Below are positions 1 to 11,106 of a DNA stretch of 64,000 bases, piece after piece. Position 1 is the first letter of the stretch. Each line of letters begins with the position of its first letter. Below the pieces are notes generated by a model, which worked only from the letters and a program-made list of their open reading frames with translations, did not search any database and had not been told where the DNA came from. This DNA is from Synaphobranchus kaupii (Eukaryota; Chordata; Actinopteri; Anguilliformes; Synaphobranchidae), in the NCBI GenBank assembly GCA_029718625.1, contig CM056383.1, positions 66,588,849 through 66,652,848 on the forward strand, read 5' to 3'. Made by a program: the position numbers and the translations under genes.

Positions 1-671
<671 letters not shown>

Positions 672-1162
672 TAAGAGCAGAATTGGGTTTAGTGGGGTTG
701 GGTTGAGCTGGGTGGGGTTGGGTTGGGTTGGGTACATCTGCAGGGTTATGTTCAGGGGTTTGGATATTACTCCTAATTACATGTTCTAACTGGCAGTTTG
801 GATGACGGTACACCCTCATTACATTGTGGGCCGTCTGTAATTCTGAATGCCTAATTTTGACAGTTTAGTTTCTCTTTCAGGACGTGTGGGAGTATTTACC
901 AATGCTGGGGTGCCTGTTGGTCCCAAAACAGGGTTTTTTTTCAGCCAAATTGTCCAACCCACAATCATGGTTGATTTCACAGATGTAGCCTTCATCTGTT
1001 AAGAAACTCACTAGCAAAACAGGGTTTTTAAGAATCTATTCAGTCTAACTTCAAGAAACTTTTGCCCTTTTGTAATGTTTTTTAATGTTTTTTTTTAACA
1101 GTATATTGAAGTTGGCAGTTATAAAAATTAGCAAAATCACACTTGCATTTAACTAAAGTTAA

Positions 1163-1513
<351 letters not shown>

Positions 1514-1726
1514 TGATTGTGTTCAGCCGAGTTTGTGGAGGACACGTATGCTTATGCTTGTCCATCTGGAATTGACTCTGGATGTTTCAGCAGTGAGATG
1601 GGCCTGTAGTTGTTATTAGCTGGGTCTAAACTTGCAAGTGGGGGAAGAACATCCAGGCCCTAATTGGGTGGGTGGGGGGTATATGGAGGAAGGGGTGGTC
1701 CATTAACTTTGGTCACTGTTCCCCAG

Positions 1727-1897
1727 GTAAAATGAGCCATTCAGAGCTGGTGAAGTACGGCCTGGCGGACGTGATTGAGAATCCCGGCATCATCACGGAC
1801 ATCGGAATGAAAGCTGTCAATGAAGTTTTCTCCTCCATAAAGTATCTGGTCATCTATAACTGCCCCCATCTCCACAATCCTCACAACTGGATCACAG
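1727..1897 (+). CDS. FBXO38: FBXO38 exon (window exon 3)
   Basis: Acceptor TTCCCCAG at 1719-1726, donor GTACAC at 1898. Encodes [20 protein letters not shown]...[23 protein letters not shown], a leucine-rich-repeat-like segment. Phases match both neighbours. Confidence 0.95.
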
Positions 1898-2079
1898 GTA
1901 CACATATCCCAAGTGCCCAATTGGCTGGTCTTGTTCACTGAAATAGTTTGCACGTCATGAAATTTTGACTGAAAAGGTGTAGGCCTTCCCCCTAATCCCG
2001 TGATAGGCAGGGAAAAGCCCTGGCCAGCCCTGTGCCTGCTTCCCGGCCAACGGTCAGCCCAGTGTGCCAATCTCTCCAG

Positions 2080-2222
2080 ATCACTCGCGCTGGAGCCGGC
2101 TGGTGGACCTGACGCTGGTGCGCTGTCACGCCATCAAGCTGGAGTCCTTCAGCCAGTTCATCGAGATGCTGCCCAGCCTGGAGTTCATCTGCCTGGACCA
2201 GATGTTCCGGGAGCCGCCCAAG
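2080..2222 (+). CDS. FBXO38: FBXO38 exon (window exon 4)
   Basis: Acceptor TCTCTCCAG at 2071-2079, donor GTGAGG at 2223. Encodes [20 protein letters not shown]...[18 protein letters not shown], ending in phase 0. This is the last clearly leucine-rich segment. The following 0.7 kb intron holds a poly-C run near 2716 and no gene signal. Confidence 0.95.
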
Positions 2223-2929
2223 GTGAGGCTCCCTGCGGCTAAACGGGAACGGAGGCCGAGCCAGCGTGAGGCGTGACACTGATGCTTACCTCACTGGCAA
2301 CGTCAGTCGGCTAAATTAGTCCACCAATGGCATGAGGACTCGCATCACAGGACTCGCATTGTAGTAACAGTACAGTTATATTTAGGCATTAACTATATTT
2401 AGACACTTTTATCCTGAGCAACATTCAAAAAGGTTTAGGCTAAGGGCAGAGATGATGCGGTGATATCCATGTCAAACTGTGGTTGTAGTCGGTGCATAAT
2501 CCTACAACTTAACGTTAAGTGCTGTAGTGTGGGCATGAGGGATATTGAGAGTGCACGGTTTTAAGTACCAAATGAGTTTGAGGGTATAGTGTTAAGTGTT
2601 GCATAGGCATGGGTGGTAAACCCCATAATTGGGGGGTTCTAGGCATGGGCATCAAGGGGGGGCGCCTAGGGCGTATTCTGTCTGGGGGGCGCACTGAACA
2701 AAGGGGAAAATCGCTACCCCCCCCCATCCCAACCTCAACCCCACAATGCCACCCCTCACACCCAGGGTGGCAATCTTGCCGAGAGCGGCAGAAAGGCTAG
2801 AGCCATCCCTGAACGAGAGGCTATATAACTCAGTTAAACCAGTGGAAGCAGTCTGAAGTTAGCGTAGTCGGTGGAATCCTGCTAGTTTGTGGGGTTCGCG
2901 GTTCAGTGGTTGACGCCCGTCTCCCGCAG

Positions 2930-3128
2930 GGCTGTGCCCGGGTGGGTCTCAGCGCCGGCACAGGCATCGGGGTCTCCTCGGCGCTGGTCAGCAACCAGAA
3001 CTCCAACAACGACAACGACAACAACAACAACAACAACCACCAGAACAACAACGGCAACATCCCGCCGCCCAACAACGAGAACGGAAACGAGGCGGCCAGA
3101 ATCCCGCAGCAGCAGAACAACCAAGAGG
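2930..3128 (+). CDS. FBXO38: FBXO38 exon with Asn-rich linker (window exon 5)
   Basis: Acceptor TCTCCCGCAG at 2920-2929; the donor GT is at 3129-3130 (GTAGGG). Begins [20 protein letters not shown], matching FBXO38, then runs into an Asn/Asp-rich tract encoded by AAC/GAC repeats (about 3000-3065) and a Pro/Gln/Asn-rich end. The homopolymer tract is probably length-variable and likely a disordered linker. Confidence 0.92.
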
Positions 3129-4335
3129 GTAGGGCCCCCGCCATCTCGCCACCGGACCTCCGCTCATACCGCTCGTTACACCAGCCCGCTTTGTGTTTTC
3201 ATTTTACCACACACGCGTGACAGGCAAGGACGGTACAACTTCAAACATTTCTGAAGGCGGCTTCTGTGACGTTGCGGTGAGGATTATCTTGAAATAAAAT
3301 TAATAAAGCTAACGAGAGCCTTACTGCGTTCTGGAGCCTCCGAATGGCACAAGTTACGCATAGACATTAAAAACACTGTCCAATCAGGGAGCATTAAGAG
3401 AAAAGTAAAAGCCTGGTTGGTAGAAAAAGTGCAGGTGTAACAGGTTGACAGGTAAAACGGATGCAATTGTCTTTTGATATTTTGCGGATGTTTTTTAGAT
3501 TGCAAATTTGATTGTTTATATTGTTGTGTAGCCGTCTAACTTCTGACTGCAATTATTGTCATGTAGTCATCTTGCCTCCACTGCTATTGCTTACCGTCAA
3601 GGACCACAATGGAAATAAGTTTATTTAAATGACTTTATTGTGTCATACTTGACAATGCAAGACTCCGTCTTTTATCACTTTGTAAAATAATACTGACTGT
3701 TTCAACTTGACCCATTCTTTTTACATTATAAATAATTATACACGTATAAGAATACAGTGCAAACAGTTACCACTAAAAACATTGAATTTAGTGAGATCTT
3801 GTTACAAATCAAAAATACTGTATTCAGAGGAGTATGAATTATATATTTAGGCTATGTGCGATGTGCTTAGCTAAGGCGCTGAGTGCATATTTAATGCACT
3901 GTGTTACAATGAATTTTAACAGCTGGGACATAAATGTTTCTAATATAGAATCTGAAGTAATTGGATATTTAGTGATTTATTGAAGTCCCGATTCAAGGAA
4001 AGCGATTAAATCACTTTTATGAATGTTCCTATGCAAATTCGAGATAATTCATCCCCTGATAACTGCTGGCTCTACAGTGGATGTTGGCCGTACAAGGTGT
4101 AAATCTCATTGAACGTCCAAAACAAAGGTGTTTATTAATTACTTTCAGGCATATTCTTAAATGATAAATGATTATGATATACGCGTCTCTGAGCACCTGC
4201 ACATGTACATCTTTTCATTTCTTTCTTGTATTTTATTGTTTTTAATGCACACAAATAAACTAAACTAAACTATAAGCTCTTGAGTGAGGTTTTGAAAGCC
4301 TCTCACACTGTGCTGGTGGTGCTCCTCTAACACAG
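3129..4335 (+). other. FBXO38 intron, 1.2 kb
   Basis: AT-rich intron with no recognisable gene, RNA or mobile element. It ends in the acceptor CTAACACAG before window exon 6. Confidence 0.8.
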
Positions 4336-4473
4336 AGCTGAATGACATGGAGGAGGTGGTACAGGAGAACATGGAGGTTGAGCCGGTGGCTGTGGCAGCC
4401 AGTCTGGAAGAGCAGCCTTCAGGCCCCAGTCAGCCCACCAGCTCCACCCCAGGCCTGGACGAGGAGCAAGCAG
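4336..4473 (+). CDS. FBXO38: FBXO38 exon, acidic segment (window exon 6)
   Basis: Acceptor TAACACAG to 4335, donor GTCTCT at 4474. Encodes ELNDMEEVVQENMEVEPVAV...GLDEEQAG, the acidic linker. DEEQAG is followed by PSG in the next exon, as in mammalian FBXO38. The donor GTCTCT is not the consensus but preserves frame and homology. Confidence 0.9.
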
Positions 4474-4656
4474 GTCTCTCACACTCGTCCTTTCTCAAAC
4501 TCCTCCTCTCTCACACTTCTTTTCTTACACTCATCCTCTCACATCCCTCCTCTCATACTCCTCTTTTCTTACACTCCTCCTTTCTCCTCTTTTCTTACAC
4601 TCCTCCTTTCTCACACCCCTCCTCCTCTCACATTCCTCTTCTCCCTTTACCTGCAG
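4474..4656 (+). repeat. CT-rich minisatellite filling a short FBXO38 intron
   Basis: Almost the whole 183 bp intron is an imperfect TCACACTCCTCCTTTC-type repeat, strongly pyrimidine-biased on the + strand, ending in TTTACCTGCAG. It doubles as an extended polypyrimidine tract for the downstream acceptor. Confidence 0.85.
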
Positions 4657-4827
4657 GTCCCAGTGGGGTCCAGTCGGCTGTGAAGAAGCAGCCTGTCTTG
4701 GTGTCGGACTCTGACAGTGAGGATGAGGAGGAGCCGGATGGGCCCATGGGCGCGGCCCAGCCTGGACCCGCCTACCAGGAACCCAGCGAGAAGGTCGCCC
4801 AACCTGAGGAGCCGGGCCGACAAAGCA
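4657..4827 (+). CDS. FBXO38: FBXO38 exon, Ser/acidic segment (window exon 7)
   Basis: Acceptor TTACCTGCAG to 4656, donor GTGAGT at 4828. Encodes GPSGVQSAVKKQPVLVSDSD...EDEEEPDG and a Pro/Gln/Glu-rich end. VSDSDSEDEEE is a likely CK2-type acidic Ser cluster (inference). The next intron (4828-5006) is short and plain. Confidence 0.92.
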
Positions 4828-5006
4828 GTGAGTCCTGAAAACTGTATCAACATTTCTGCTTACCTTTTGGTAGCACTTACATTAAATAAAAAATAAATAA
4901 AAACGGTTGTGGAAATGTTGCACGCTAGTTGGGATCTCAGCACATCCAGGGAACTACTACACAGGTATGTCTGCAGTGTGACCTCACTTCCTGCGCCCCC
5001 CCGCAG

Positions 5007-5546
5007 GTAAAGGGAAGACGCCCCTGAGGAGAAGAGGACCGCCCCCCCACGAGCGCAGCTGTGAGAAGGGTTGCCAGGTGACCAGCGAGCAGATCAAAGC
5101 CGACATGAAGGCGGCGACGGAGACCCCCGACCGAGGCTGCACCACGGGGGGCTGCGTGTGCTCCATACGCTGGCGCGAGGACTCGGCCAATCAGGAGGAA
5201 GGGGCGGGCGGGGGGGCGGCGGCCGCGGGAGGCGAGGGGACGGTCAGGACTCGCTGCACCTGCAGCAGGGCTCGCCCCAGCCCTGAGGGGAGGACTCGAG
5301 GCGGGGCGCACCCCCCGAACGACCCCGCGCACGGGCAGGCGGACGGGGGCGGCGCCGCCGCAGAGGAAGGGTCACGGCCGAGGGAGGCGGCTTTAGAGGC
5401 CCCGCCCAGGACGCGGGGGGTATTGGAACAGCACGGCGACGGGCAGGGCGCCCCTCAGGACAGGCCGCACAGGGAGGGGTTTCCCAGAAGGCCCGTCACC
5501 CGCGCTCGCAGCAGGCTCTCCAGCGTACCCCTGGTCTCCGAATCAG
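5007..5546 (+). CDS. FBXO38: FBXO38 large central exon (window exon 8)
   Basis: Acceptor CCCCCCGCAG to 5006, donor GTAGGG at 5547. The longest coding exon in the window (540 nt, 180 codons with split ends). Conserved anchors are [10 protein letters not shown] at the start, [20 protein letters not shown] shortly after, and [20 protein letters not shown] at the end. Between the anchors the sequence is GC-rich and low complexity (Gly/Ala/Arg/Glu runs), unlike the Ser-rich stretch of the mammalian protein. It is probably a disordered, fast-evolving linker. A Cys cluster ([11 protein letters not shown], later RCTCSR) resembles the Cys-rich patches in the mammalian linker. The middle rests on the open frame only. 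Confidence 0.9.
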
Positions 5547-5569
5547 GTAGGGCCCCCTGGGATCTTCCG

Positions 5570-5704
5570 CAGTGCTGATCGCTGGGATTATCACCGCAGT
5601 GCTGATCGCTGGGATTATCACCGCAGTGCTGATCGCTGGGATTATCACCGCAGTGCTGATCGCTGGGATTATCACCGCAATGCTGATCACTGGGATTATC
5701 ACTG
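5570..5704 (+). repeat. 27-bp minisatellite, 5 units, in FBXO38 intron
   Basis: Five tandem 27-bp units beginning CAGTGCTGATCGCTGGGA. The first four are essentially identical and the fifth carries a few changes. It starts only 23 bp after the donor of window exon 8. The unit length is a multiple of three, so frames stay open by accident; retention of the intron would hit TGA at about 5575. Confidence 0.93.
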
Positions 5705-5847
5705 CCGTTCTGCTCACTGTCAGTCAGAAGCCTCTGCATTTAACGCATCGAGGCCTTACAAATTACAGGCTTCTATCTGCCATTTCTACACTTCTGAGAT
5801 ATTGAACTTTAAAGTTCTTGTCAGTCCATTGGTTTTATCACTTAGAA

Positions 5848-6035
5848 CCGTGGTCCCCAACCCTGTACCCTGTACCGTCCTGTAGGTTTTAACTCCAACC
5901 CCAACAAAGAAAACCTTGTTCAACATCTAGAGATCTTGTTGAGCTGCTAATTAGTAGAATCAGGTGTGCCAAATTGGGGTTGAAATGAAAACCTACAGGA
6001 TGGTAGATCTCCAGGAACAGGGTTGGGGACCACTG
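5848..6035. mobile_element. hAT-like MITE, family A, copy 1
   Basis: A 188-bp element with terminal inverted repeats: GTGGTCCCCAACCCTGT at the left end against ACAGGGTTGGGGACCAC at the right end. Flanks ACTTAGAA (5840-5847) and ATTTAGAG (6036-6043) look like a diverged 8-bp target duplication. The interior is also nearly self-complementary (TGTAGGTTTTAACTCCAACC against GGGTTGAAATGAAAACCTACA). No coding capacity, so non-autonomous. Eight-base duplications and CAG..CTG ends are typical of hAT elements; the class is inferred. Confidence 0.82.
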
Positions 6036-6383
6036 ATTTAGAGCTTCCTATTAACTGGAATTACACCCAAGATTCTTTTTACATTTTTTTTAACACCATA
6101 CGCATGTAAAGAATGATAAATACAGCATCTGTTTGTATAAAACTAATTTTTGATGAAAATGTCACTCAATAGACTCCTGTAATTCTCACGCCCCTCCATG
6201 AGATTGTCCAAGTTTCTGTTCCCAATGCCTTTATTTGAGGAGCATTCTAGTGAAAGTTACAGCAGAACAATTGAATATCTACTTTTTTTTTTTTTTCCTT
6301 TTCTTTTTTTTATACAACATGACAGAATGGGACTTGATGTTCTGCCAGTGAGAAAACACAGGCTGGGGCTGAAAGTTAATCGT

Positions 6384-6740
6384 ACGCGCGGCGCTGCTAA
6401 CCGGAGTGCGCGCGGCGCTGCTAACCGGAGTGCGCGCGGCGCTGCTAACCGTAGTGCGCGCGGCTCTGCTAACCGTGGTGCGCGCGGCTCTGCTAACCGT
6501 GGTGCGCGCGGCTCTGCTAACCGTGGTGCGCGCGGCTCTGCTAACCGTGGTGCGCGCGGCTCTGCTAACCATGGTGCGCGCGGCTCTGCTAACCGTGGTG
6601 CGCGCGGCTCTGCTAACCGTGGTGCGCGCGGCTCTGCTAACCGTAGTGCGCGCGGCTCTGCTAACCGTAGTGCGCGCGGCTCTGCTAACCGTAGTGCGCG
6701 CTGTTGCTAACCGTAGTGCGCGCGGCTCTGCTAACCGTCA
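6384..6740. repeat. 24-bp CpG-rich minisatellite, ~15 units, in FBXO38 intron
   Basis: About fifteen tandem units of 24 bp with consensus GCGCGCGGCTCTGCTAACCG plus TGGT. One unit (about 6694-6715) is shortened. Each unit holds a GCGCGCG alternating purine-pyrimidine core. The 24-bp unit keeps long open frames on both strands (repeating RGSANRGA or VRAALLTV), but they have no homology and no codon structure, so I treat them as repeat artefacts. Confidence 0.93.
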
Positions 6741-7270
6741 TTCCCACTCATTGGGGGTGATGGGTGGTGTTGAAATGGTTTGCAAGCTCGTCCAGTGAAC
6801 TCTGGAGGATTTGATTATGCAAACCGGGCCAGCATTTTCCCTTTTGAATTTTTTATCAGATTTTCTAAATTGATCACAGCGATCGTTAAATATGCAAAGC
6901 TGTTTTTCATGTAAATAATATTAAGGAAGCATTTCTAATAACCTGTGGATACTTTGTGTTTACCCCTGCTCTGTTGTAACTTGTAGGTCAGAATGATATT
7001 TGAGCATTACGCACTTCATTACGGACCGGGGAGAGCTTGCCTGGGCCATTAATTCACATCTTTAGCTTTTGTTTTCTTTGGGAGAATGGCTTGTGCAGAG
7101 AGATGCAAAGGGTAATGGATTCCATATTGTGCGCCCGGGGCCTTTTTTAAGCAGAAGAATGCCTGTGATTAAGATTAAGAAAGCCCTACGTGCACGGCTT
7201 CAGGCTCCGCGGGCTGACGTATTCCCCTGTCTCGCACTCGTGAGAGCAAACGGCGTGTTTTCTCACGCAG

Positions 7271-7371
7271 AGCTGTCTAAACCAAAGCCCCGGGTCGCCG
7301 TCAAGAGGAAGCGCACGGCGGACAAGTCGACCAGCACCAGTGACCCGGTCACCGAGGACGATCACGTGCAG
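7271..7371 (+). CDS. FBXO38: FBXO38 exon with KRKR motif (window exon 9)
   Basis: Acceptor TCTCACGCAG to 7270, donor GTCAGC at 7372. Encodes [20 protein letters not shown] followed by [14 protein letters not shown], nearly identical to mammalian FBXO38. KRKR is a plausible monopartite nuclear localisation signal. Ends in phase 0. The following 0.3 kb intron holds nothing recognised. Confidence 0.95.
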
Positions 7372-7703
7372 GTCAGCCCAATACGCCCGCCGTCCCCCAC
7401 CACCCGCCCTCCGGCCTGCACGCACGGTTCTCTCCACACCACTACAATCAACTGACAAGTGGGCGCACTTCCAATGTGATTGCAAGACTTGCGTGTCCAA
7501 CTGTCGCTTGTACATACTGATGAGGTGTTTTCTGGACCGTTGTTCAGAAACGTTTACATGTATGACGTGATGGCTGACTATTTCTTTTAATGTCAACCTT
7601 TATAACTGGGCCTCTAGGGGCAACACTATCACTAGGGGAAAATAATTTTAAAAATAAGGGGGGGGTTTTATTTATTTTAAATTATGTTTTCATGATGTTG
7701 CAG

Positions 7704-7806
7704 GTGCTGACGCTGAAATCCAAAAACCTGGTGGGAATCACGCTCACAAACTGTGGGATCACCGACCTGGTGCTGAAAGACTGCCCCAAAATGATGTTCG
7801 TTCACG
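7704..7806 (+). CDS. FBXO38: FBXO38 exon (window exon 10)
   Basis: Acceptor ATGTTGCAG to 7703, donor GTAAGC at 7807. Encodes [20 protein letters not shown] then [14 protein letters not shown], a leucine-rich-repeat-like part of the conserved C-terminal region. Confidence 0.95.
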
Positions 7807-8407
7807 GTAAGCCGTCTCGGCAGTCCTGTGCCTAATGCTCGTTTTAAACCGGCCCCGTCTGCTCCTCGGCCCGGACGTCCAAAACGCAGAGGCCTTTAAA
7901 CCTCCAGCTGGTGAGCACCTGGAGAGCTGGGAGAATGCCAGTCAGATAGATTATGTGATGAAGGCCTGATTTGAACCAGAGCAGAATCTTGTGGATCTCC
8001 AGCGGGTCGTTTTGAAGCAGATGTCTGTCTAGGGTCTAGGCTAGGGCTAGGGTCATTCCACCTCAAATCAGACTAAATTTGTGTGGTTCAGTCTCCACAA
8101 AAAAAAAATCTTCAGACCTTTTCACTGGTTCCTGAGATATTTGGACCTGAAATATTACCTCCTAAGACGGCGGCCATTTTGGACACAAACTGGACCCCGA
8201 TATCAAAAACTGCTTTGAATTCAGAGCCAAAGTATGAGATTTATTCATACGGGCGGTTAAGGAATGTGTAATAAAATGTTGGACTGGTTTTGAGATGCGT
8301 GGCCGCGAGCACCGTCTGGTTTGCGATGGAGTGACCCTGTAGCAGATGTGCGTCTGGCCTCGTTTGGGGCCGTCTGACTCGGCCTCTCTCCCGTCCCGTT
8401 GCCCCAG
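7807..8407 (+). other. FBXO38 intron, 0.6 kb
   Basis: No gene recognised. About 8050-8270 has the look of an old interspersed repeat (AATCAGACTAAATTTGTG onward) and includes GGCGGCCATTTTGG at about 8169, a YY1-like string. I could not assign a family. Confidence 0.5.
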
Positions 8408-8574
8408 CGACCCGCTGCAGGGTTCTGAAGCACCTGAAGGTGGAGAGCGCACCCATCGTCAACCGCTTCGACTACGCCCAGTGCAAGAAGCTGGACATGG
8501 AGCAGGTCCTGGACCAGATCCTCCGCATGCCGCCCGAGAGGAACCGCATCATCTACATGCGGCCTATGCAGCAG
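8408..8574 (+). CDS. FBXO38: FBXO38 exon (window exon 11)
   Basis: Acceptor GCCCCAG to 8407, donor GTCTGT at 8575. Encodes [20 protein letters not shown] and continues to [22 protein letters not shown]. One of the most conserved stretches of FBXO38. Confidence 0.96.
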
Positions 8575-9152
8575 GTCTGTATCCTAGCGACCCGGCGTGG
8601 CCATGTTTCAGGGGCTGAAGCTGGGCACTGGTGAGGAAAGGGCAGCTTCTGCTTCAGCGCAAGGCCTCGCTACGTTAGTTTGTGGTCTCGCGAAAATCTT
8701 TGCTGACACGTTTAGAACAGGGTTTTTCCCAACCTTTTCTGATCCAGGGAGCACCCACCCAGGCTCAAAGGCATCCAGGGGACCCCCATGGGGACCCCCA
8801 TCATAAGTTAAAGAGGCTTATATTTACAAAAAGGTTTTATATTTTGAAATATTTTTCCAACTATATATATAATCACTGCCTATCAAGTCTGGCCAGGGAT
8901 CTATCCCTCTGTTGAAAAATCCAGGGTATAGAATGTTCTGAACAGCCAATCACAAAGCCACTAGGTGGCAGTTTTTCCACAGCTAACACCTTTGCCCCTG
9001 CTCTAGAGAATAGTTGATGTGGCTCAACGTCACATTGCGTTGTTTCAGTACAGCACTACTGCAGTCACGGTCTTGCGATTGGCTCCGCCAGCCCGAAAAT
9101 AAGATCTCCTCCTCTCGTGTTTGGCCCCCGTGCACCCCGTCCCGTCCCGCAG
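8575..9152 (+). other. FBXO38 intron, 0.6 kb, with CTCF-like motif
   Basis: Unremarkable intron except CCACTAGGTGGCAG at 8958-8971, an exact fit to the degenerate CTCF core consensus CCASYAGRKGGCRS. No gene recognised. Confidence 0.6.
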
Positions 9153-9298
9153 GTGGACTCCTTAGCCCTGGAGAGGAAGCTGTTTTGTGGGCCGTACCCC
9201 TACCACATCGGCATCATCCACGAGTTCAGCAACCCCCCCAACGTCAGGAACAAAGTGCGCGTCCGCAGCTGGATGGACACCATCGCCAACATCAGCCA
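9153..9298 (+). CDS. FBXO38: FBXO38 exon (window exon 12)
   Basis: Acceptor GTCCCGCAG to 9152, donor GTGAGC at 9299. Encodes [20 protein letters not shown] and [20 protein letters not shown] then MDTIANIS; the final CA is completed to Gln by the next exon. Confidence 0.96.
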
Positions 9299-10224
9299 GT
9301 GAGCACCACACCTCCCATCCACACCTCCCTGCCTCTCTGCGTGTATCTGTTCTTCTGTCTTCATTAGGGCATGAAATCAACATTTTCACCTCCTGGCCAG
9401 AGTGGCTTGTGGATTCTAAAAATCACCAGCCATTTTCAGCATTTTACCAGCCGCATTACCTTTTACAATATTACACATCCTGGTTGGTTACCTGTGGCTG
9501 CGAGAGTAGAAATCTTACCAGCCACAATCAGAATTTTACCAAATTTGGCTGGTGGTGGGTGTTAGTCTTACTTACACCCTGATCTTCAGCTCTGATTTGG
9601 CCTCCCTTGAGGTGTAGTTACCATAGATGTAATATCTGTCTCATGGAATGTGTGTAGAGTAATACCACACAGGTTGATTTGAACTGCAATTGATTTGAAT
9701 ACCTAATGATACAGTCAGTCCAAAATGGTGTTTTTTTTTTTGTCCTTCCCACAAAGTCCACTTAAATGTATAGAATTGTGCATCACTTGACCACGATTTC
9801 AAGGCAAAACGTAAATGTTATCATACCGCAAAAAAAGAGGGACTTCATTGGAGATTGTGAAAATGATATGTATGCCATATATTTGTATGGTAACCTCAAG
9901 GTACATACTAGTCTCTTTGCAGATTCTGGAACAGGAAAAAAAACATGAAGTATAAGTATCATCTTACAGTATATTTGAAGTTACTTTTTCTGTAGTTAAT
10001 TACTTATCCAGTAGATGGCAGTGTTTCACACCAGTGTTTCAACCGTACAGTGTAAATATTAGTCAACTGCAGATGGCGGTGCCCTCTTTCCGATCGCACT
10101 GGAGATAGCGCTTCAGAGATTGTTGTAGTTTACACCGTGGGGGTATCGTTGAGAGGTCTGCGTACCGGTTTCCTTCCTCTCAGAGAGGACATTAACAGAT
10201 GTTTTAATTTCAAACCGTCCTCAG
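9299..10224 (+). other. FBXO38 intron, 0.9 kb
   Basis: Non-coding. About 9370-9560 has a repetitive ACCAGCC-rich character of unknown family. Two CTCF-like strings lie at 10008-10021 (CCAGTAGATGGCAG) and about 10066-10080 (ACTGCAGATGGCGG). A palindromic CCAAATTTGG occurs at 9539-9548. Confidence 0.55.
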
Positions 10225-10328
10225 GGAGCTCATCAAGTACGAGTTTTTTCCAGAGGCGACCCGGACTGAAGAGGATGTGAAAAAGTACACCAGCTACCCC
10301 TGGGGCCGAGACATCTACACCTTAGAGG
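10225..10328 (+). CDS. FBXO38: FBXO38 exon (window exon 13)
   Basis: Acceptor CCGTCCTCAG to 10224; the donor GT is at 10329. Encodes [20 protein letters not shown] then [14 protein letters not shown]. Conserved WGR(D/E)IYTLEG ending shared with mammals. Confidence 0.95.
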
Positions 10329-10675
10329 GTACGAGGCTGAACATTGCCCATCACCTGCAGGTCGCCTCTATAAATAGCTTCGGTGAAACTCTTCATTTGA
10401 GTTTCATGTGAACTGCAGATAGACTGGACTCTCGTCTGAACACGCCTGGTATTCCCTGAATTAAAACTGAGAGAATTTTAATAATTTGTTTTTAGTTTTT
10501 TTGTTGTTGAAAAGGACATGTTGGACAGTCAGTGCTTTCCAGCAAATCTCTCATTGTGCTCTCCTCGGTCACAGCATGGTATCAGGCGATTAAGACCCGA
10601 CAGTCTTTCATTCTCTTCTCTCCTCTCCCTCTGTCCCTCCCTCTCATCCCTCGTTCCCCCTTTCTCCTCTTCCAG

Positions 10676-10789
10676 GGGTGGTAGACGGCGCCCCGTATTC
10701 TATGATCACGGACTTCCCATGGCTGCGGACGCTGCGTACGGCTGAGCCCAACAGCTACGCACGCTACGACTTCGAGGACGATGAGAGTA
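10676..10789 (+). CDS. FBXO38: FBXO38 exon (window exon 14)
   Basis: Acceptor CTCTTCCAG to 10675 after a long CT-rich tract, donor GTGAGT at 10790. Encodes [20 protein letters not shown] then [18 protein letters not shown]. Confidence 0.95.
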
Positions 10790-10811
10790 GTGAGTGTGCA
10801 GACTCATCGGC

Positions 10812-11101
10812 GATATACTGTATATATCACACATACAGGGATATGGGAGATATACTGTATATATCACACAGCCAGGGATATGGGAGATATGCTGTATATA
10901 TCACACAGCCAGGGATATGGGAGATATACTGTATATATCACGCAGCCAGGGATATGGGATATATACTGTATACATCACACATACAGGGATAAGGGAGATA
11001 TACTGTATGTATCACACAGCCAGGGATATGGGGGATATGCTGTATATATCACACAGCCAGGGATATGGGAGATATACTGTATATATAACACATACAGGGA
11101 C
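10812..11101. repeat. 37-bp minisatellite, ~8 units, in FBXO38 intron
   Basis: Tandem 37-bp units starting GATATACTGTATATATCACA and ending GGGATATGGGA, starting about 20 bp after the donor of window exon 14. The unit has no stop codon in any + frame and is not a multiple of three, so all three frames look like 100-aa ORFs. These are artefacts. Confidence 0.92.
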
Positions 11102-11106
11102 ATTTA

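Noticed and set aside
4937..5332. 131-aa minus-strand ORF
   Set aside because: GC-rich shadow of FBXO38 window exon 8.
5455..5805. Repetitive ORFs (LIAGIITAV / DNPSDQHCG)
   Set aside because: 27-bp tandem repeat with accidental open frames in both directions.
5570..6740. CRISPR-like array
   Set aside because: Contiguous tandem units without unique spacers, in a vertebrate intron.
6198..6798. 130-170 aa repetitive ORFs (RGSANRGA / VRAALLTV)
   Set aside because: They are a 24-bp minisatellite read in frame, inside an FBXO38 intron, without homology.
9539..9548. CCAAATTTGG as an SRF site
   Set aside because: Inside a repetitive ACCAGCC stretch of an FBXO38 intron and at chance frequency.
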